The notes under the pieces: generated by a model
Database searches by the model: none
Seen by the model: only the letters and a program-made list of their open reading frames with translations
Told to the model about the DNA's origin: nothing
Shown: in pieces, positions 18,308 to 26,435 of the stretch
How positions within the stretch are numbered: the first letter of the stretch is position 1
Layout of the letters: the number at the start of each line of letters is the position of its first letter
Translations under genes and position numbers: made by a program
DNA from: Microtetraspora glauca
GTDB lineage: Bacteria > Actinomycetota > Actinomycetes > Streptosporangiales > Streptosporangiaceae
Length of the DNA stretch: 64,000 nt
Assembly (NCBI GenBank): GCA_001570385.1
Contig: BBYL01000015.1
Coordinates: 72,659-136,658, forward strand
Direction: 5' to 3'

Positions 18308-20125
18308 ATGTGCGGAATCGTCGCTTATGTCGGGCCAAAGGACGCGGCCCCCATCCTGCTCGAAGGGCTCCAGCGACTGGAATACCGCGGATACGACTCC
18401 GCGGGCCTCGCCGTGGTCAACGGCAAGTCGCTGAAGATGCGCAAGGTCAAGGGCCGGGTGGCCGACCTGGCGGAGGCCGTACCCGCCCGGTTCAAGGGCG
18501 CCTGCGGCATCGGGCACACGCGGTGGGCCACGCACGGCGTGCCGAGCGACGTCAACGCGCACCCGCACCTGGACCATGAGCAGCGGATCGCGGTGGTCCA
18601 CAACGGGATCATCGAGAACGCCGACGCGCTGCGGCAGCGGCTGGAGGGCGAGGGTGTCACCTTCGAGAGCGAGACCGACACCGAGGTCCTCTGCCACCTG
18701 ATCGCGCGGACCGTCAAGGAGACCGACTCCCTGGACGACGCCGTCCGCCGCGCGCTGAAGAGCGTCGTCGGCACGTACGGCATCGCCGTCATCGACGCGC
18801 AGCGCCCCGGCGAGATCGTCGTGGCGCGCAACGGCAGCCCGATCGTCCTCGGCATCGGCGAGAAGGAGATGTTCGCCGCCTCCGACGTCGCCGCGCTGGT
18901 CCGCTACACCCGGCAGGTCGTCCACCTGGAGGACGGCGAGCTGGCGGTACTGCGGGCCGACGGCTTCCACACGTTCACCAGCGACGCCAGGGAGACCGCG
19001 AAGGAGCCCTTCACGGTCGACTGGGACACCGGCCACTACGACAACGGCGGCTACGAGCACTACCTGCTGAAGGAGATCTCGGAGCAGCCCGACACGGTGG
19101 CCCGCACGCTGCGCGGCCGCATCGACGACCGTTTCCACATCGCTCACCTCGGCGGCCTCAACATGGACGCCAGGGAGACCCGGTCGTTCCGCCGCGTCAA
19201 GATCATCGGCTGCGGCTCCGCGTACTACTCCGGGCAGATCGGGGCGCAGCTCATCGAGGAGCTGGCCCGCATCCCCGCCGACGCCGAGCCCGCCTCCGAG
19301 TTCCGGTACCGCAACCCGGTCGTCGAGCCCGACACGCTCTACGTCGCGATCAGCCAGTCGGGGGAGACGTACGACACGCTCGCCGCCGTCCAGGAGCTCA
19401 AGCGCAAGGGTGGCCGGGTCCTGGGCATCGTCAACACGGTCGGCAGCGCGATCGCCCGCGAGTGCGACGGCGGGCTCTACCTCCACGCGGGCCCCGAGGT
19501 GTCGGTGGCCTCGACGAAGGCGTTCACCTCGACCGCCGTGTCCTTCGCGCTGCTCGCCCTGCACCTGGCGCGGGTGCGCGACCTTTCCCCCGCGGACGGC
19601 CGGCGGATCTGCGAGGGCCTGCGCAAGCTGCCCGAGCAGATCGAGCAGATCCTCAAGCTGGACGAGCACATCAAGACGCTCGCCGAGAAGTACGCCCAGG
19701 CGCCCAGCATGATGTTCGTCGGCCGGGTCCGGGGCTATCCGGTGGCGCGCGAGGGGGCGCAGAAGCTCAAGGAGATCTCCTACGTCCACGCCGAGGCGTA
19801 TCCGGCGAGCGAGCTCAAGCACGGTCCGCTCGCCCTGATCAGCCACGAGCTGCCGACCGTGGCGATCGTCCCCGACGACGAGCTGCTCGACAAGAACCTG
19901 ACCACGCTGGGCGAGATCCGGGCGCGCAGCGGCCGCATCCTGATGATCGGCCACCGTACGGCGGACGCGGCCGACGACTGCGTCGTGGTGCCCAAGAACG
20001 AGACCGAGCTGGACCCGATCCTGCTGACGATCCCGCTCCAGCTCTTCGCCTACCACGCCGCCGTCGCCCTCGGCCGGGACGTCGACCGGCCGCGCAACCT
20101 GGCCAAGAGCGTCACCGTCGAGTAG
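18308..20125 (+). CDS. glmS: Glutamine-fructose-6-phosphate aminotransferase
   Basis: Makes glucosamine-6-phosphate from fructose-6-phosphate and glutamine, the first step toward UDP-GlcNAc for peptidoglycan. The 605 residues start with MCGIVAYVG, so Cys2 becomes the N-terminal amidotransferase nucleophile; LEYRGYDSAG and HTRWATHG follow. Two SIS sugar-isomerase domains hold ISQSGETYDTLAAV near residue 350 and the C-terminal PRNLAKSVTVE ending. Length and motifs are complete. AGGAG lies directly upstream of the ATG. A strong terminator follows. Confidence 0.97.
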   Translation: MCGIVAYVGPKDAAPILLEGLQRLEYRGYDSAGLAVVNGKSLKMRKVKGRVADLAEAVPARFKGACGIGHTRWATHGVPSDVNAHPHLDHEQRIAVVHNGIIENADALRQRLEGEGVTFESETDTEVLCHLIARTVKETDSLDDAVRRALKSVVGTYGIAVIDAQRPGEIVVARNGSPIVLGIGEKEMFAASDVAALVRYTRQVVHLEDGELAVLRADGFHTFTSDARETAKEPFTVDWDTGHYDNGGYEHYLLKEISEQPDTVARTLRGRIDDRFHIAHLGGLNMDARETRSFRRVKIIGCGSAYYSGQIGAQLIEELARIPADAEPASEFRYRNPVVEPDTLYVAISQSGETYDTLAAVQELKRKGGRVLGIVNTVGSAIARECDGGLYLHAGPEVSVASTKAFTSTAVSFALLALHLARVRDLSPADGRRICEGLRKLPEQIEQILKLDEHIKTLAEKYAQAPSMMFVGRVRGYPVAREGAQKLKEISYVHAEAYPASELKHGPLALISHELPTVAIVPDDELLDKNLTTLGEIRARSGRILMIGHRTADAADDCVVVPKNETELDPILLTIPLQLFAYHAAVALGRDVDRPRNLAKSVTVE

Positions 20126-20155
20126 GCGCCCGTGCCCGGCACCTGAACACGCGGC

Positions 20156-20194
20156 TACGGCTCCCGCCCCCGTCTTCCCGGGGCGGGAGCCGTA
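20156..20194 (+). terminator. Terminator after glmS
   Basis: TACGGCTCCCGCCCC (20156-20170) pairs perfectly over 15 bp with 20180-20194, loop CGTCTTCCC. It lies between convergent glmS and fmdA and, being symmetric, may serve both. No U-run follows. Confidence 0.8.
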
Positions 20195-20227
20195 CGTGTC
20201 AGGCGGGCGGGCGGGTCACCGGCGGGG

Positions 20228-21481
20228 TCAGGACGTCACGGCGCACCGCCCGCGGTCCTTCCTCACCGGCCCGTCGGCGTTCGGCCGCACGTCGAAGTCG
20301 AAGATCTCGGTCGGCAGGTAGAGGGTGCAGCACGCGTTGGGGATGTCGACGATCCCGCTGATCCGTCCCTCGATGGGCGCCGAGCCGAGGAGCAGGTACG
20401 CCTGCTCGCCGGAGTAGCCCCACGTCTTCAGGTATTCGATCGCGTTCAGGCACGCCCTGCGGTAGGCGACCGTCGCGTCGAGGTAGTGGTTGGTGTCCGT
20501 GTCGTGATCGACCGAGATCCCGACGAAGGAGAGGAACTCGGAGTACCGCGGCTCGACGTTGCCCGGCATGAAGATCGGGTTGGTGGTGACCCCGTACTTC
20601 GCCATGCCGCCCTTGATCAGATCGACGTGCAGGTCGATGAAACCGCCCATCTCGATCGCGCCGCAGAAGGTGATCTCCCCATCGCCCTGGCTGAAGTGCA
20701 GGTCGCCGAGCGAGAAGTTGGCGCCCGTGACGTAGACGGGGAAGAAGACCCGCGCTCCCCGCGTGAAGTTCTTGATGTCCTGGTTGCCGCCGTGCTCGCG
20801 TGGCGGGACGGTGCGGGCTCCCTCACGGGCGATGCGCTCCACGAGGTCGCCGGTCGCCGTGCCGGTGACCGCGTTGTTCGGCTCCGGCGGGTTGGCCAGC
20901 GGCGGGACCCGGCCGGCGTCGGTGTCGATGAGCGCCTTCTCCCGCCGGTTCCAGCTCGTGAGCAACTCCGCCGACGGCGCTGTGGCGAACAGGCCGGGAT
21001 GGGTGATCCCGGTGTACCGGACGCCGGGCACGTGCCGGGACGTCGCCTGGACGCCGTGGAAGTCCCAGATCGCCTTGTACGCGTCGGGATAGTAGTCGGT
21101 CAGGAACCCGCCGCCGTTCGCCTTCGCGAAGATGCCGGTGTACCCCCAGCCCTGCCCCGGGACGTCGCCGGTCCGCTCGGGACACGGGATAGGGCCGATG
21201 TCGAGGATGTCGACGACCAGGAGGTCGCCTGGCTCCGCCCCCTCGACCGCGAAGGGCCCGCTCAGCATGTGCACCTGGGTCAGGTCGATGTCCCGCACGT
21301 CGTTGGCGGAGTCGTTGTTGCCGACCTGGCAGTCGGTCCAGTCCCGGCATTCGACGCGGAACTCGTCCCCGGGCCGGACGGTGGCGACCGCGGGGATGTC
21401 GGGGTGCCAGCGGTTGTGCCCTGGTACGGCCTGCTCGCGCATGGACTTCGACTGGTCGATGCTGAACACGACTTTCGGCAT
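20228..21481 (-). CDS. fmdA: Formamidase (acetamidase/formamidase family)
   Basis: Hydrolyses formamide to formate and ammonia. The 417 residues begin MPKVVFSIDQSKSM and carry family blocks GHNRWHPDIPAV, QVGNNDSANDVRDIDL, GPFAVEGAEPGDLLVVDI, HPGLFATAP and GDGEITFCGAIE. The ATG at 21481 has AGAGGA about 8 bases upstream. The operon upstream holds fmdB and the remains of an amide channel gene, the usual companions. The large extension of the open frame upstream is a shadow of those genes. Confidence 0.93.
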   Translation of the reverse strand: MPKVVFSIDQSKSMREQAVPGHNRWHPDIPAVATVRPGDEFRVECRDWTDCQVGNNDSANDVRDIDLTQVHMLSGPFAVEGAEPGDLLVVDILDIGPIPCPERTGDVPGQGWGYTGIFAKANGGGFLTDYYPDAYKAIWDFHGVQATSRHVPGVRYTGITHPGLFATAPSAELLTSWNRREKALIDTDAGRVPPLANPPEPNNAVTGTATGDLVERIAREGARTVPPREHGGNQDIKNFTRGARVFFPVYVTGANFSLGDLHFSQGDGEITFCGAIEMGGFIDLHVDLIKGGMAKYGVTTNPIFMPGNVEPRYSEFLSFVGISVDHDTDTNHYLDATVAYRRACLNAIEYLKTWGYSGEQAYLLLGSAPIEGRISGIVDIPNACCTLYLPTEIFDFDVRPNADGPVRKDRGRCAVTS

Positions 21482-21522
21482 GAGACGTCCTCTTTCTGGA
21501 TCGGTGCCGGATCGGCTCCGGA

Positions 21523-21870
21523 TCAGTGAGCGGCCACGACGCGGCGAACACGACCACGCCGAACGCCCGGGACCCACCCCTCGATCGCCCCCACCCATCC
21601 CGTGTACCTGGTGAGGTGCTCGCGTTTCAGGCCGAGCGACAGGAAGAAGAACCACGGGAACGGCCAGGAGAGCCAGATGACGCCGAACGGCGGGTCCCCG
21701 AGTATCTGGAAGTCCGCGTACGAATAGCCCAGCGCCGTGATGGCCACGAACAGTGAGAAATACCCGGATCCCGTGGTGCCGAACCCTCCGAGAATGGTGA
21801 GGCCCCCATACAGATAGGTGAAGGCGAAAAGGTAACCGCCCCGGCGCGGAGAGAATGGTCCTCGCTCCAC
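21523..21870 (-). pseudogene. Degraded AmiS/UreI-type amide channel gene
   Basis: The frame keeps only the core of an AmiS/UreI channel: LFAFTYLYGGLTILGG, YFSLFVAITALGYSYADFQ and DPPFGVIWLSWPFPWFFF, with about 115 residues against roughly 200 in intact proteins as I recall them. The first two helices are absent; only about 50 bases separate this frame from fmdB. At the 3' end the frame runs into an Arg-rich tail (VRRGRVRRVVAAH), while the other frame there reads AFGVVVFAASWPL, a plausible last membrane helix. This points to an N-terminal deletion plus an internal deletion and frameshift. It lies between fmdB and fmdA, where an intact channel would import short amides or urea. Confidence 0.65.
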
Positions 21871-21875
21871 CGTCC

Positions 21876-21923
21876 GACCCCGGCGGCGTCAGGCCGTTCA
21901 TGAACGGCACTGTGGCCGGGGTC
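21876..21923. terminator. Nested hairpin between fmdB and the amiS remnant
   Basis: GACCCCGGC (21876-21884) pairs with GCCGGGGTC (21915-21923); inside the loop is a perfect 16-bp palindrome, GCCGTTCATGAACGGC (21893-21908). It overlaps the fmdB stop. It could be a terminator or processing site, or a scar at the deletion point. Confidence 0.5.
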
Positions 21924-22242
21924 AGGGTCGGGGCAGGCGGGCCAGTGCCGGGTGCGGCGGTCGCGCGGGCCGCCCCGAGGCCCGCCTTCCGGGCACGCCG
22001 CCCGGCGCGCTCCCGGACGTACCGCCCGGCGCCGGGACGACCTCGGGCGCCTCCCGGCTGCGCTCCTCCCGGGCCAGGCTCGCGGCCAGCGCCGGATGCA
22101 CCCTGCGCAGGTGGGGCCCGGAGAAGCGGCGGCGCGCGGGCTCCTCACAGGCGGAGCAGTCACGGGTCTCCGGCGCGGTCCCCATCGGAAGGAACACGTC
22201 GAACGGCCCGCAGTCCGGACAGAGATATTCATAAATCGCCAT
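21922..22242 (-). CDS. fmdB: FmdB-family zinc ribbon protein
   Basis: Putative regulator of 106 residues. It starts MAIYEYLCPDCGPFDVF and has a second pair in CSACEEPARRRFSG, giving the CxxC...CxxC zinc ribbon of the FmdB family. The rest is Pro/Gly/Arg-rich and poorly conserved. FmdB proteins accompany formamidase operons and were proposed to regulate them. The ATG at 22242 has GAGGTG nearby. First gene of the fmdB-amiS-fmdA unit. Confidence 0.85.
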   Translation of the reverse strand: MAIYEYLCPDCGPFDVFLPMGTAPETRDCSACEEPARRRFSGPHLRRVHPALAASLAREERSREAPEVVPAPGGTSGSAPGGVPGRRASGRPARPPHPALARLPRP

Positions 22243-22316
22243 GGGCACCTCAGAAGCCGCCGGACAGCCCCGCACCCGAGCGTGGCCATATAGGACCAGA
22301 CAACCCATACAAAGTG

Positions 22317-22332
22317 TTATCTGTCAAGATAA
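22317..22332. promoter_or_regulatory. Operator-like inverted repeat upstream of fmdB
   Basis: TTATCT-GTCA-AGATAA is a perfect 6-4-6 inverted repeat in an AT-richer stretch 75 bp before the fmdB start. A regulator of the formamidase operon could bind here. Confidence 0.45.
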
Positions 22333-22406
22333 GTCCGCTGATCGTCCATTGCGCTGTCAGACGTAATCTCCGAGGTCAATAATCGTTGAATCACCGGGAG
22401 GTGTAT

Positions 22407-22490
22407 ATGGCCCGGAGAATGCCGTTCATTTCCGTCCGCGGGCGCTTTTATTTGCGAGATTTTCCGCTTCTCGTGTTGAAGGGGTGGTGA
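22407..22490 (+). CDS. Possible 27-residue leader peptide
   Basis: A short frame beginning MARRMPFISVRGRFYLRD and ending LLVLKGW. It is supported mainly by GGGAGG at 22396-22401, five bases before the ATG, one of the best ribosome sites in the area. It ends 114 bases before the preferred start of the lipoprotein gene. It may be a leader peptide or a small membrane-active peptide; no homology is known to me. Confidence 0.4.
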   Translation: MARRMPFISVRGRFYLRDFPLLVLKGW

Positions 22491-22539
22491 AGGCGGCGGG
22501 TCCCGTCCGCCTGCGAGAGACCCGCAAGATCCGACATTT

Positions 22540-22556
22540 CATCACTAACCGTGATG
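22540..22556. promoter_or_regulatory. Operator-like repeat and promoter of the TctC-type gene
   Basis: CATCAC-N5-GTGATG is a 6-5-6 inverted repeat. A TACTCT box follows at 22562-22567, a fair -10 for the lipoprotein gene whose ribosome site starts at 22587. A regulator bound to the repeat would block this promoter. Confidence 0.4.
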
Positions 22557-22603
22557 GGTCGTACTCTGACGGTACAAGGGGCTCTCGGGGGAGGGGTACC
22601 GAT

Positions 22604-23560
22604 TTGCGGCGCCGCGCGTTTCTTGCACTGGGGGTGGGCCTGCTCCCTCTGTCGGCCGGATGCGGAACGGACCGGCCCCGGGGCGGCCCCCCGATCTCCC
22701 TGGTCGTCCCCGCCCAGGTGGGGGCCCAGGGTGGCCCGTTCGCCAGGGAGCTGAAGACCCTCATCGAGCACCAGAGACTGGCCGGGAAGGTCGAGATCCG
22801 CACCCGATCGGCGGACACCGGGGCACGCGCCCTGGGGTTCGCCGCCAGGGCGGACTCCGACGACCTGATGGTCACCGGTTCCACCCTCGTCGCCGTCGCG
22901 GCGACGAACGGATCCGGCGGCCTCATCGAAGGGACCTCCCCGCTCGCCCGGTTCGCCGGCGAGTGGGTGGTGATGGTCACCGGGCCGCATTCCGGGTTCC
23001 GCACCTTCGACGACCTGGCCGCGGCCCTGGCCCGCGACCCGGCCCGGCTGCGGCTCGCCGGGCGGGACACCGGCGGCCCCGACCATGTGCTCTACGGTCT
23101 GACCGCGCAGGGGCTCGGGATCGACGCCCGCTCGCTCAACTACGCGGCGTTCCCCGACCTCTCCCACGTGCTCGCCGCGACGCTCGACGGCAGGGCCGTC
23201 GCCGGGCTCGGCGGCCGGCGGGAGCTCGCGGCCCACATCCGAGCCGGACGGGTGCGGCCGCTGGCCGTCTCGTCACGGGAGCGGCTGGACGGCGTGGACG
23301 CGCCGACCCTGATGGAGTCCGGCGTGCGCATGCAGTACGCGCACTGGACCGGGCTCCTCGGCCCCGGCCGGCTGGGCGACCAGGAGCGGGAGCGGCTGCT
23401 CGACCTGTGCCGCTCCATCGCGGACCTGCCCGGCTGGACGGACGCCTGCCGCGCCAACGGCTGGGTGCCGATGTACCTGGACGGCGACGACTTCCGCCAG
23501 TGGCTGGGCACCGAGGCGCGCCGTACCAAAGCGGTGCTCGGAGACCTCGGACTGCTCTGA
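22604..23560 (+). CDS. Tripartite tricarboxylate transporter substrate-binding (TctC/Bug) lipoprotein
   Basis: Extracytoplasmic solute receptor of 318 residues. The TTG at 22604 is chosen because GGGGGAGGGG (22587-22596) lies seven bases upstream and it gives a clean signal peptide MRRRAFLALGVGLLPLSAGC, with RRxFL Tat-like residues and lipobox LSAG-C20. The mature part has the Bug fold pattern: ISLVVPAQVGAQGG, DDLMVTGSTLVAVAATN, DHVLYGLTAQGLGID, GRVRPLAVSSRERLDGVDAP and GLLGPGRLGDQERERL. Such proteins bind carboxylates for TctAB permeases, but no tctA or tctB is in the window, so it is an orphan here. It could act in signalling. Confidence 0.8.
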   Translation: MRRRAFLALGVGLLPLSAGCGTDRPRGGPPISLVVPAQVGAQGGPFARELKTLIEHQRLAGKVEIRTRSADTGARALGFAARADSDDLMVTGSTLVAVAATNGSGGLIEGTSPLARFAGEWVVMVTGPHSGFRTFDDLAAALARDPARLRLAGRDTGGPDHVLYGLTAQGLGIDARSLNYAAFPDLSHVLAATLDGRAVAGLGGRRELAAHIRAGRVRPLAVSSRERLDGVDAPTLMESGVRMQYAHWTGLLGPGRLGDQERERLLDLCRSIADLPGWTDACRANGWVPMYLDGDDFRQWLGTEARRTKAVLGDLGLL

Positions 23561-23618
23561 ACCGCCCTCGCGCGAACGCGCCGAGAGGCGTCGCTCGGGC
23601 ACCGATACCCACGGATCG

Positions 23619-23634
23619 GCACAATTTGTTGTGG
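23619..23634 (+). promoter_or_regulatory. NrdR-box-like site 1
   Basis: GCACAATTTGTTGTGG matches the NrdR box (ACACWATATATWGTGT) at 8 of 10 core positions (core 23622-23631). The second site starts exactly 31 bp later, three helical turns, the spacing seen in other nrd promoters. Confidence 0.6.
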
Positions 23635-23649
23635 TGGTTGCGTCCGGCG

Positions 23650-23665
23650 GCACTACATGTAGGAT
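23650..23665 (+). promoter_or_regulatory. NrdR-box-like site 2 overlapping the nrdAB promoter
   Basis: GCACTACATGTAGGAT matches the NrdR box core at 8 of 10 positions and contains the palindrome CTACATGTAG. Its end is also the likely -10 box TAGGAT (23660-23665), with TTGCGT (23638-23643) as -35. Repressor binding would cover the promoter. Confidence 0.6.
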
Positions 23666-23672
23666 CCTCCAC

Positions 23673-23880
23673 GTTGCTGGTTCACCCCACGCCCGGGGTG
23701 AGGCAAGAGGGAACCCGGTGCGAGTCCGGGACTGCCCCGCAGCGGTGAGCGGGAACGACCGCCGTCAGATCGAGCACTGGGCCGTCCACCGGCCCGGGAA
23801 GCGACGGCCAGTAGGTCCGGCGCGCGAGAGCCGTACCCGGCCCGAGCGACGCCACGCCCGCGAGTCCGAAGACCTGCCGG
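23673..23880 (+). promoter_or_regulatory. Adenosylcobalamin riboswitch
   Basis: Cobalamin aptamer in the nrdAB leader. It holds GAGGGAACCCGGTGCGAGTC, then GACTGCCCCGCAGCGGTGA, a CACTGG...CCGGCCCGGGAAG arm, GACGGCCAGTAGG, and closes with the B12 box region GCGAGTCCGAAGACCTGCC. In Streptomyces a B12 riboswitch shuts off the class Ia nrdABS operon when coenzyme B12 allows the class II enzyme to work; the same logic is expected here. Confidence 0.93.
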
Positions 23881-23885
23881 CGACG

Positions 23886-23912
23886 CGCGCGCGGACCGGA
23901 CGTCCGCGCGCG
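23886..23912 (+). terminator. Hairpin after the riboswitch, probable expression platform
   Basis: CGCGCGCGGAC (23886-23896) pairs with GTCCGCGCGCG (23902-23912), loop of five. It begins five bases after the B12 box and is followed by TTGTGTCC. It could be the terminator formed when the ligand binds. Confidence 0.55.
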
Positions 23913-24042
23913 TTGTGTCCGGGCCTCGAGGGAGGGCCCGCCGACGAGCGACGCGCCGGCAACGGCGCGAGCATGCCCGCTCCGACGCGTACGCCCGCCT
24001 CCCGAGGCCCTGACGGGGTTCCGACTCGGGAGGGGAGATCAC

Positions 24043-26370
24043 GTGACACTGGCCACGATCGCGGAATCGGGGGCCGAGGCCCGGTGGGCGGCGATCGAGG
24101 AGGCGGCGGCGCGGGTCGTCACCGATCCGGAGAACTCGAAGGCCGCCGCCCGGCTGCTGGCCGCGCTGATCGCCGACGAGGCGGCGGAGCACGGCGTACC
24201 CGCCTCCTCCGCCTCCTCGGGCTTCTCCCAGTCGGTGGCCGCGACCCACGCGGAGGGCCTGGTCCACGACGAACTGGCCGCGTTCGTCGCGCGGCACGCC
24301 GCCGAACTGGACGCGATCGTCGATCACACGGCGGACGAGCGGTTCGAGTACTTCGGGCTGCGCACGGTCTACGACCGCTACCTGCTGCGCCACCCGGTCA
24401 CCCGCAAAGTCCTTGAGCGCCCGCAGCACTTCTTCCTGCGTGTCGCGTGCGGGCTGGCGTACCGGTCGGGCCTCTCGGGGGTCGCCGAGGCGGCCGAGCT
24501 CTACCGGCTCATGTCGACGCTGTCCTACCTGCCGAGCTCTCCGACGTTGTTCAACTCGGGGGCGCGCCGGCCGCAGCTCTCCTCCTGCTTCCTGCTCGAC
24601 TCGCCGCGTGACGAGCTGGAGAGCATCTACGAGCGCTACGGCCAGGTCGCCAGGCTGTCCAAATACGCGGGCGGCATCGGCGTCTCCTGGACCAGGGTCC
24701 GCGCCCGGGGTTCGCTGATCAGGGGCACCAACGGGCACTCCAACGGGATCGTGCCGTGGCTGCGCACCCTCGACTCCTCCGTCGCGGCGGTCAACCAGGG
24801 CGGGCGGCGTAAGGGCGCGGCGTGCGTCTACCTGGAGACCTGGCACGCGGACATCGAGGAGTTCCTGGAACTGCGCGACAACACCGGCGAGGACGCCCGC
24901 CGCACGCACAACCTCAACCTGGCCAACTGGGTGCCGGACGAGTTCATGCGCCGGGTCGAGGCGGACGCCATGTGGTCGCTGTTCGACCCGAAGGAGGTCC
25001 CGGAGCTGACCGACCTGTGGGGAGAGGCGTTCGACGCCGCGTACCGGGCCGCCGAGAACGAAGGCCGCCAGGTCCGGCGGATCCCGGCCCGCACGCTCTA
25101 CGGCCGCATGATGCGCACCCTCGCCCAGACCGGCAACGGCTGGATGACCTTCAAGGACGCCGCCAACCGGACCTCGAACCAGACGGCCCTCCCGCAGAAC
25201 GTCATCCACCTCTCCAACCTCTGCACGGAGATCCTTGAGGTGACCGGCGACACCGAGACCGCCGTCTGCAACCTCGGCTCGATCAACCTCGCCGCGCATC
25301 TCGCCACCCGCACCGGAGCCACCCGCACCGGAGCCACCCGCCCCGCCGACCCGGCCGGCGGCGTCGACTGGGCCCGGCTCCGCGCCACCGTCCGCACCGC
25401 CGTACGGTTCCTGGACCGGACCATCGACCTCGGGTTCTACCCGACGCCCGAGGCCGAGGCGGCCAACCGGAGATGGCGGCCCATCGGGCTCGGCGTGATG
25501 GGCCTCGCGGACGTGTTCTTCGCCCTGCGGCTGCCCTTCGACTCGCCGGAGGCGCTCGCCCTGTCGACCCGGATCGCCGAGGAGATCGCCCTCGCGGCGT
25601 ACGGAACCTCCGCAGACCTCGCGGTGGAGCGCGGACGGCACCCGGCCTACGACGACACCCGCGCCGCCCGCGGCGTGCTGCACCCCGACCACTATCAGGG
25701 CGGCGCGGTCGGCGACTCCGGGAGCGCCGGCCGGAGCGGGGAGTGGGCGGCCCTGCGCGCGAGGATCGCCGAGACCGGGCTGCGGAACTCGCTGATGATC
25801 GCGATCGCGCCGACGGCCACCATCGCGTCGATCGCCGGATGCTACGAGTGCATCGAGCCCCAGGTCTCCAACGTGTTCAAGCGGGAGACCCTGTCGGGTG
25901 AGTTCCTCCAGGTCAACCGCTATCTCGTCGCCGACCTCCAGGCCCTCGGGCTGTGGACGCAGGAGATGCGGGACGCCATCAAGCGGGCCGACGGCTCGAT
26001 CCAGGACGTCCCCGGCATCCCCGGCGAGCTGCGCACGCTCTACCGGACGGCCTGGGAGCTGCCCCAGAAGGCGCTCATCGACCTCGCCGCCGCGCGCCAG
26101 CCGTACATCGACCAGGCGCAGTCGCTCAACCTCTTCATGGCGACGCCGACGATCGGCAAGCTCTCGTCGATGTACGCGTACGCCTGGCGGGCCGGCCTGA
26201 AGACCACCTACTACCTGCGGTCCCGCCCGGCGACCAGGATCAGCCAGACCACCGTGCCCACCGTGCCCACCGTGCCCGCCGCGCGCGGCACCGGGGCGCC
26301 GGCCGTACCGGATCCGGAGGCCGTGGCGTGCTCCCTGGAGAACCCCGAGATCTGCGACGCGTGCCAGTAG
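24043..26370 (+). CDS. nrdA: Class Ia ribonucleotide reductase, alpha subunit
   Basis: Reduces ribonucleoside diphosphates to deoxyribonucleotides with NrdB. Catalytic pieces are SSC at Cys182, NLCTEI around 392-397 (Asn, Cys, Glu), the second redox Cys near 409 (TAVCNLGS), the radical-path YY near 723-724 in KTTYYLRSRPATR, and C-terminal CSLENPEICDACQ for reactivation. The N-terminus lacks a canonical ATP-cone (no VxKRDG-type start), so overall activity control by dATP at that site is not expected. A GTG start has GGGGAG upstream. Low-complexity inserts (ATRTGATRTGATR near 423 and TVPTVPTVP near 740) come from short DNA repeats. Second nucleotide level control is by riboswitch and NrdR boxes. 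Confidence 0.95.
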   Translation: MTLATIAESGAEARWAAIEEAAARVVTDPENSKAAARLLAALIADEAAEHGVPASSASSGFSQSVAATHAEGLVHDELAAFVARHAAELDAIVDHTADERFEYFGLRTVYDRYLLRHPVTRKVLERPQHFFLRVACGLAYRSGLSGVAEAAELYRLMSTLSYLPSSPTLFNSGARRPQLSSCFLLDSPRDELESIYERYGQVARLSKYAGGIGVSWTRVRARGSLIRGTNGHSNGIVPWLRTLDSSVAAVNQGGRRKGAACVYLETWHADIEEFLELRDNTGEDARRTHNLNLANWVPDEFMRRVEADAMWSLFDPKEVPELTDLWGEAFDAAYRAAENEGRQVRRIPARTLYGRMMRTLAQTGNGWMTFKDAANRTSNQTALPQNVIHLSNLCTEILEVTGDTETAVCNLGSINLAAHLATRTGATRTGATRPADPAGGVDWARLRATVRTAVRFLDRTIDLGFYPTPEAEAANRRWRPIGLGVMGLADVFFALRLPFDSPEALALSTRIAEEIALAAYGTSADLAVERGRHPAYDDTRAARGVLHPDHYQGGAVGDSGSAGRSGEWAALRARIAETGLRNSLMIAIAPTATIASIAGCYECIEPQVSNVFKRETLSGEFLQVNRYLVADLQALGLWTQEMRDAIKRADGSIQDVPGIPGELRTLYRTAWELPQKALIDLAAARQPYIDQAQSLNLFMATPTIGKLSSMYAYAWRAGLKTTYYLRSRPATRISQTTVPTVPTVPAARGTGAPAVPDPEAVACSLENPEICDACQ

Positions 26371-26435
26371 CCGCCCCGTACGCGCCCGCACCGCAGCCGC
26401 CCCCAGCCGTACCGACGCCAGAAAGCGTGATCACG

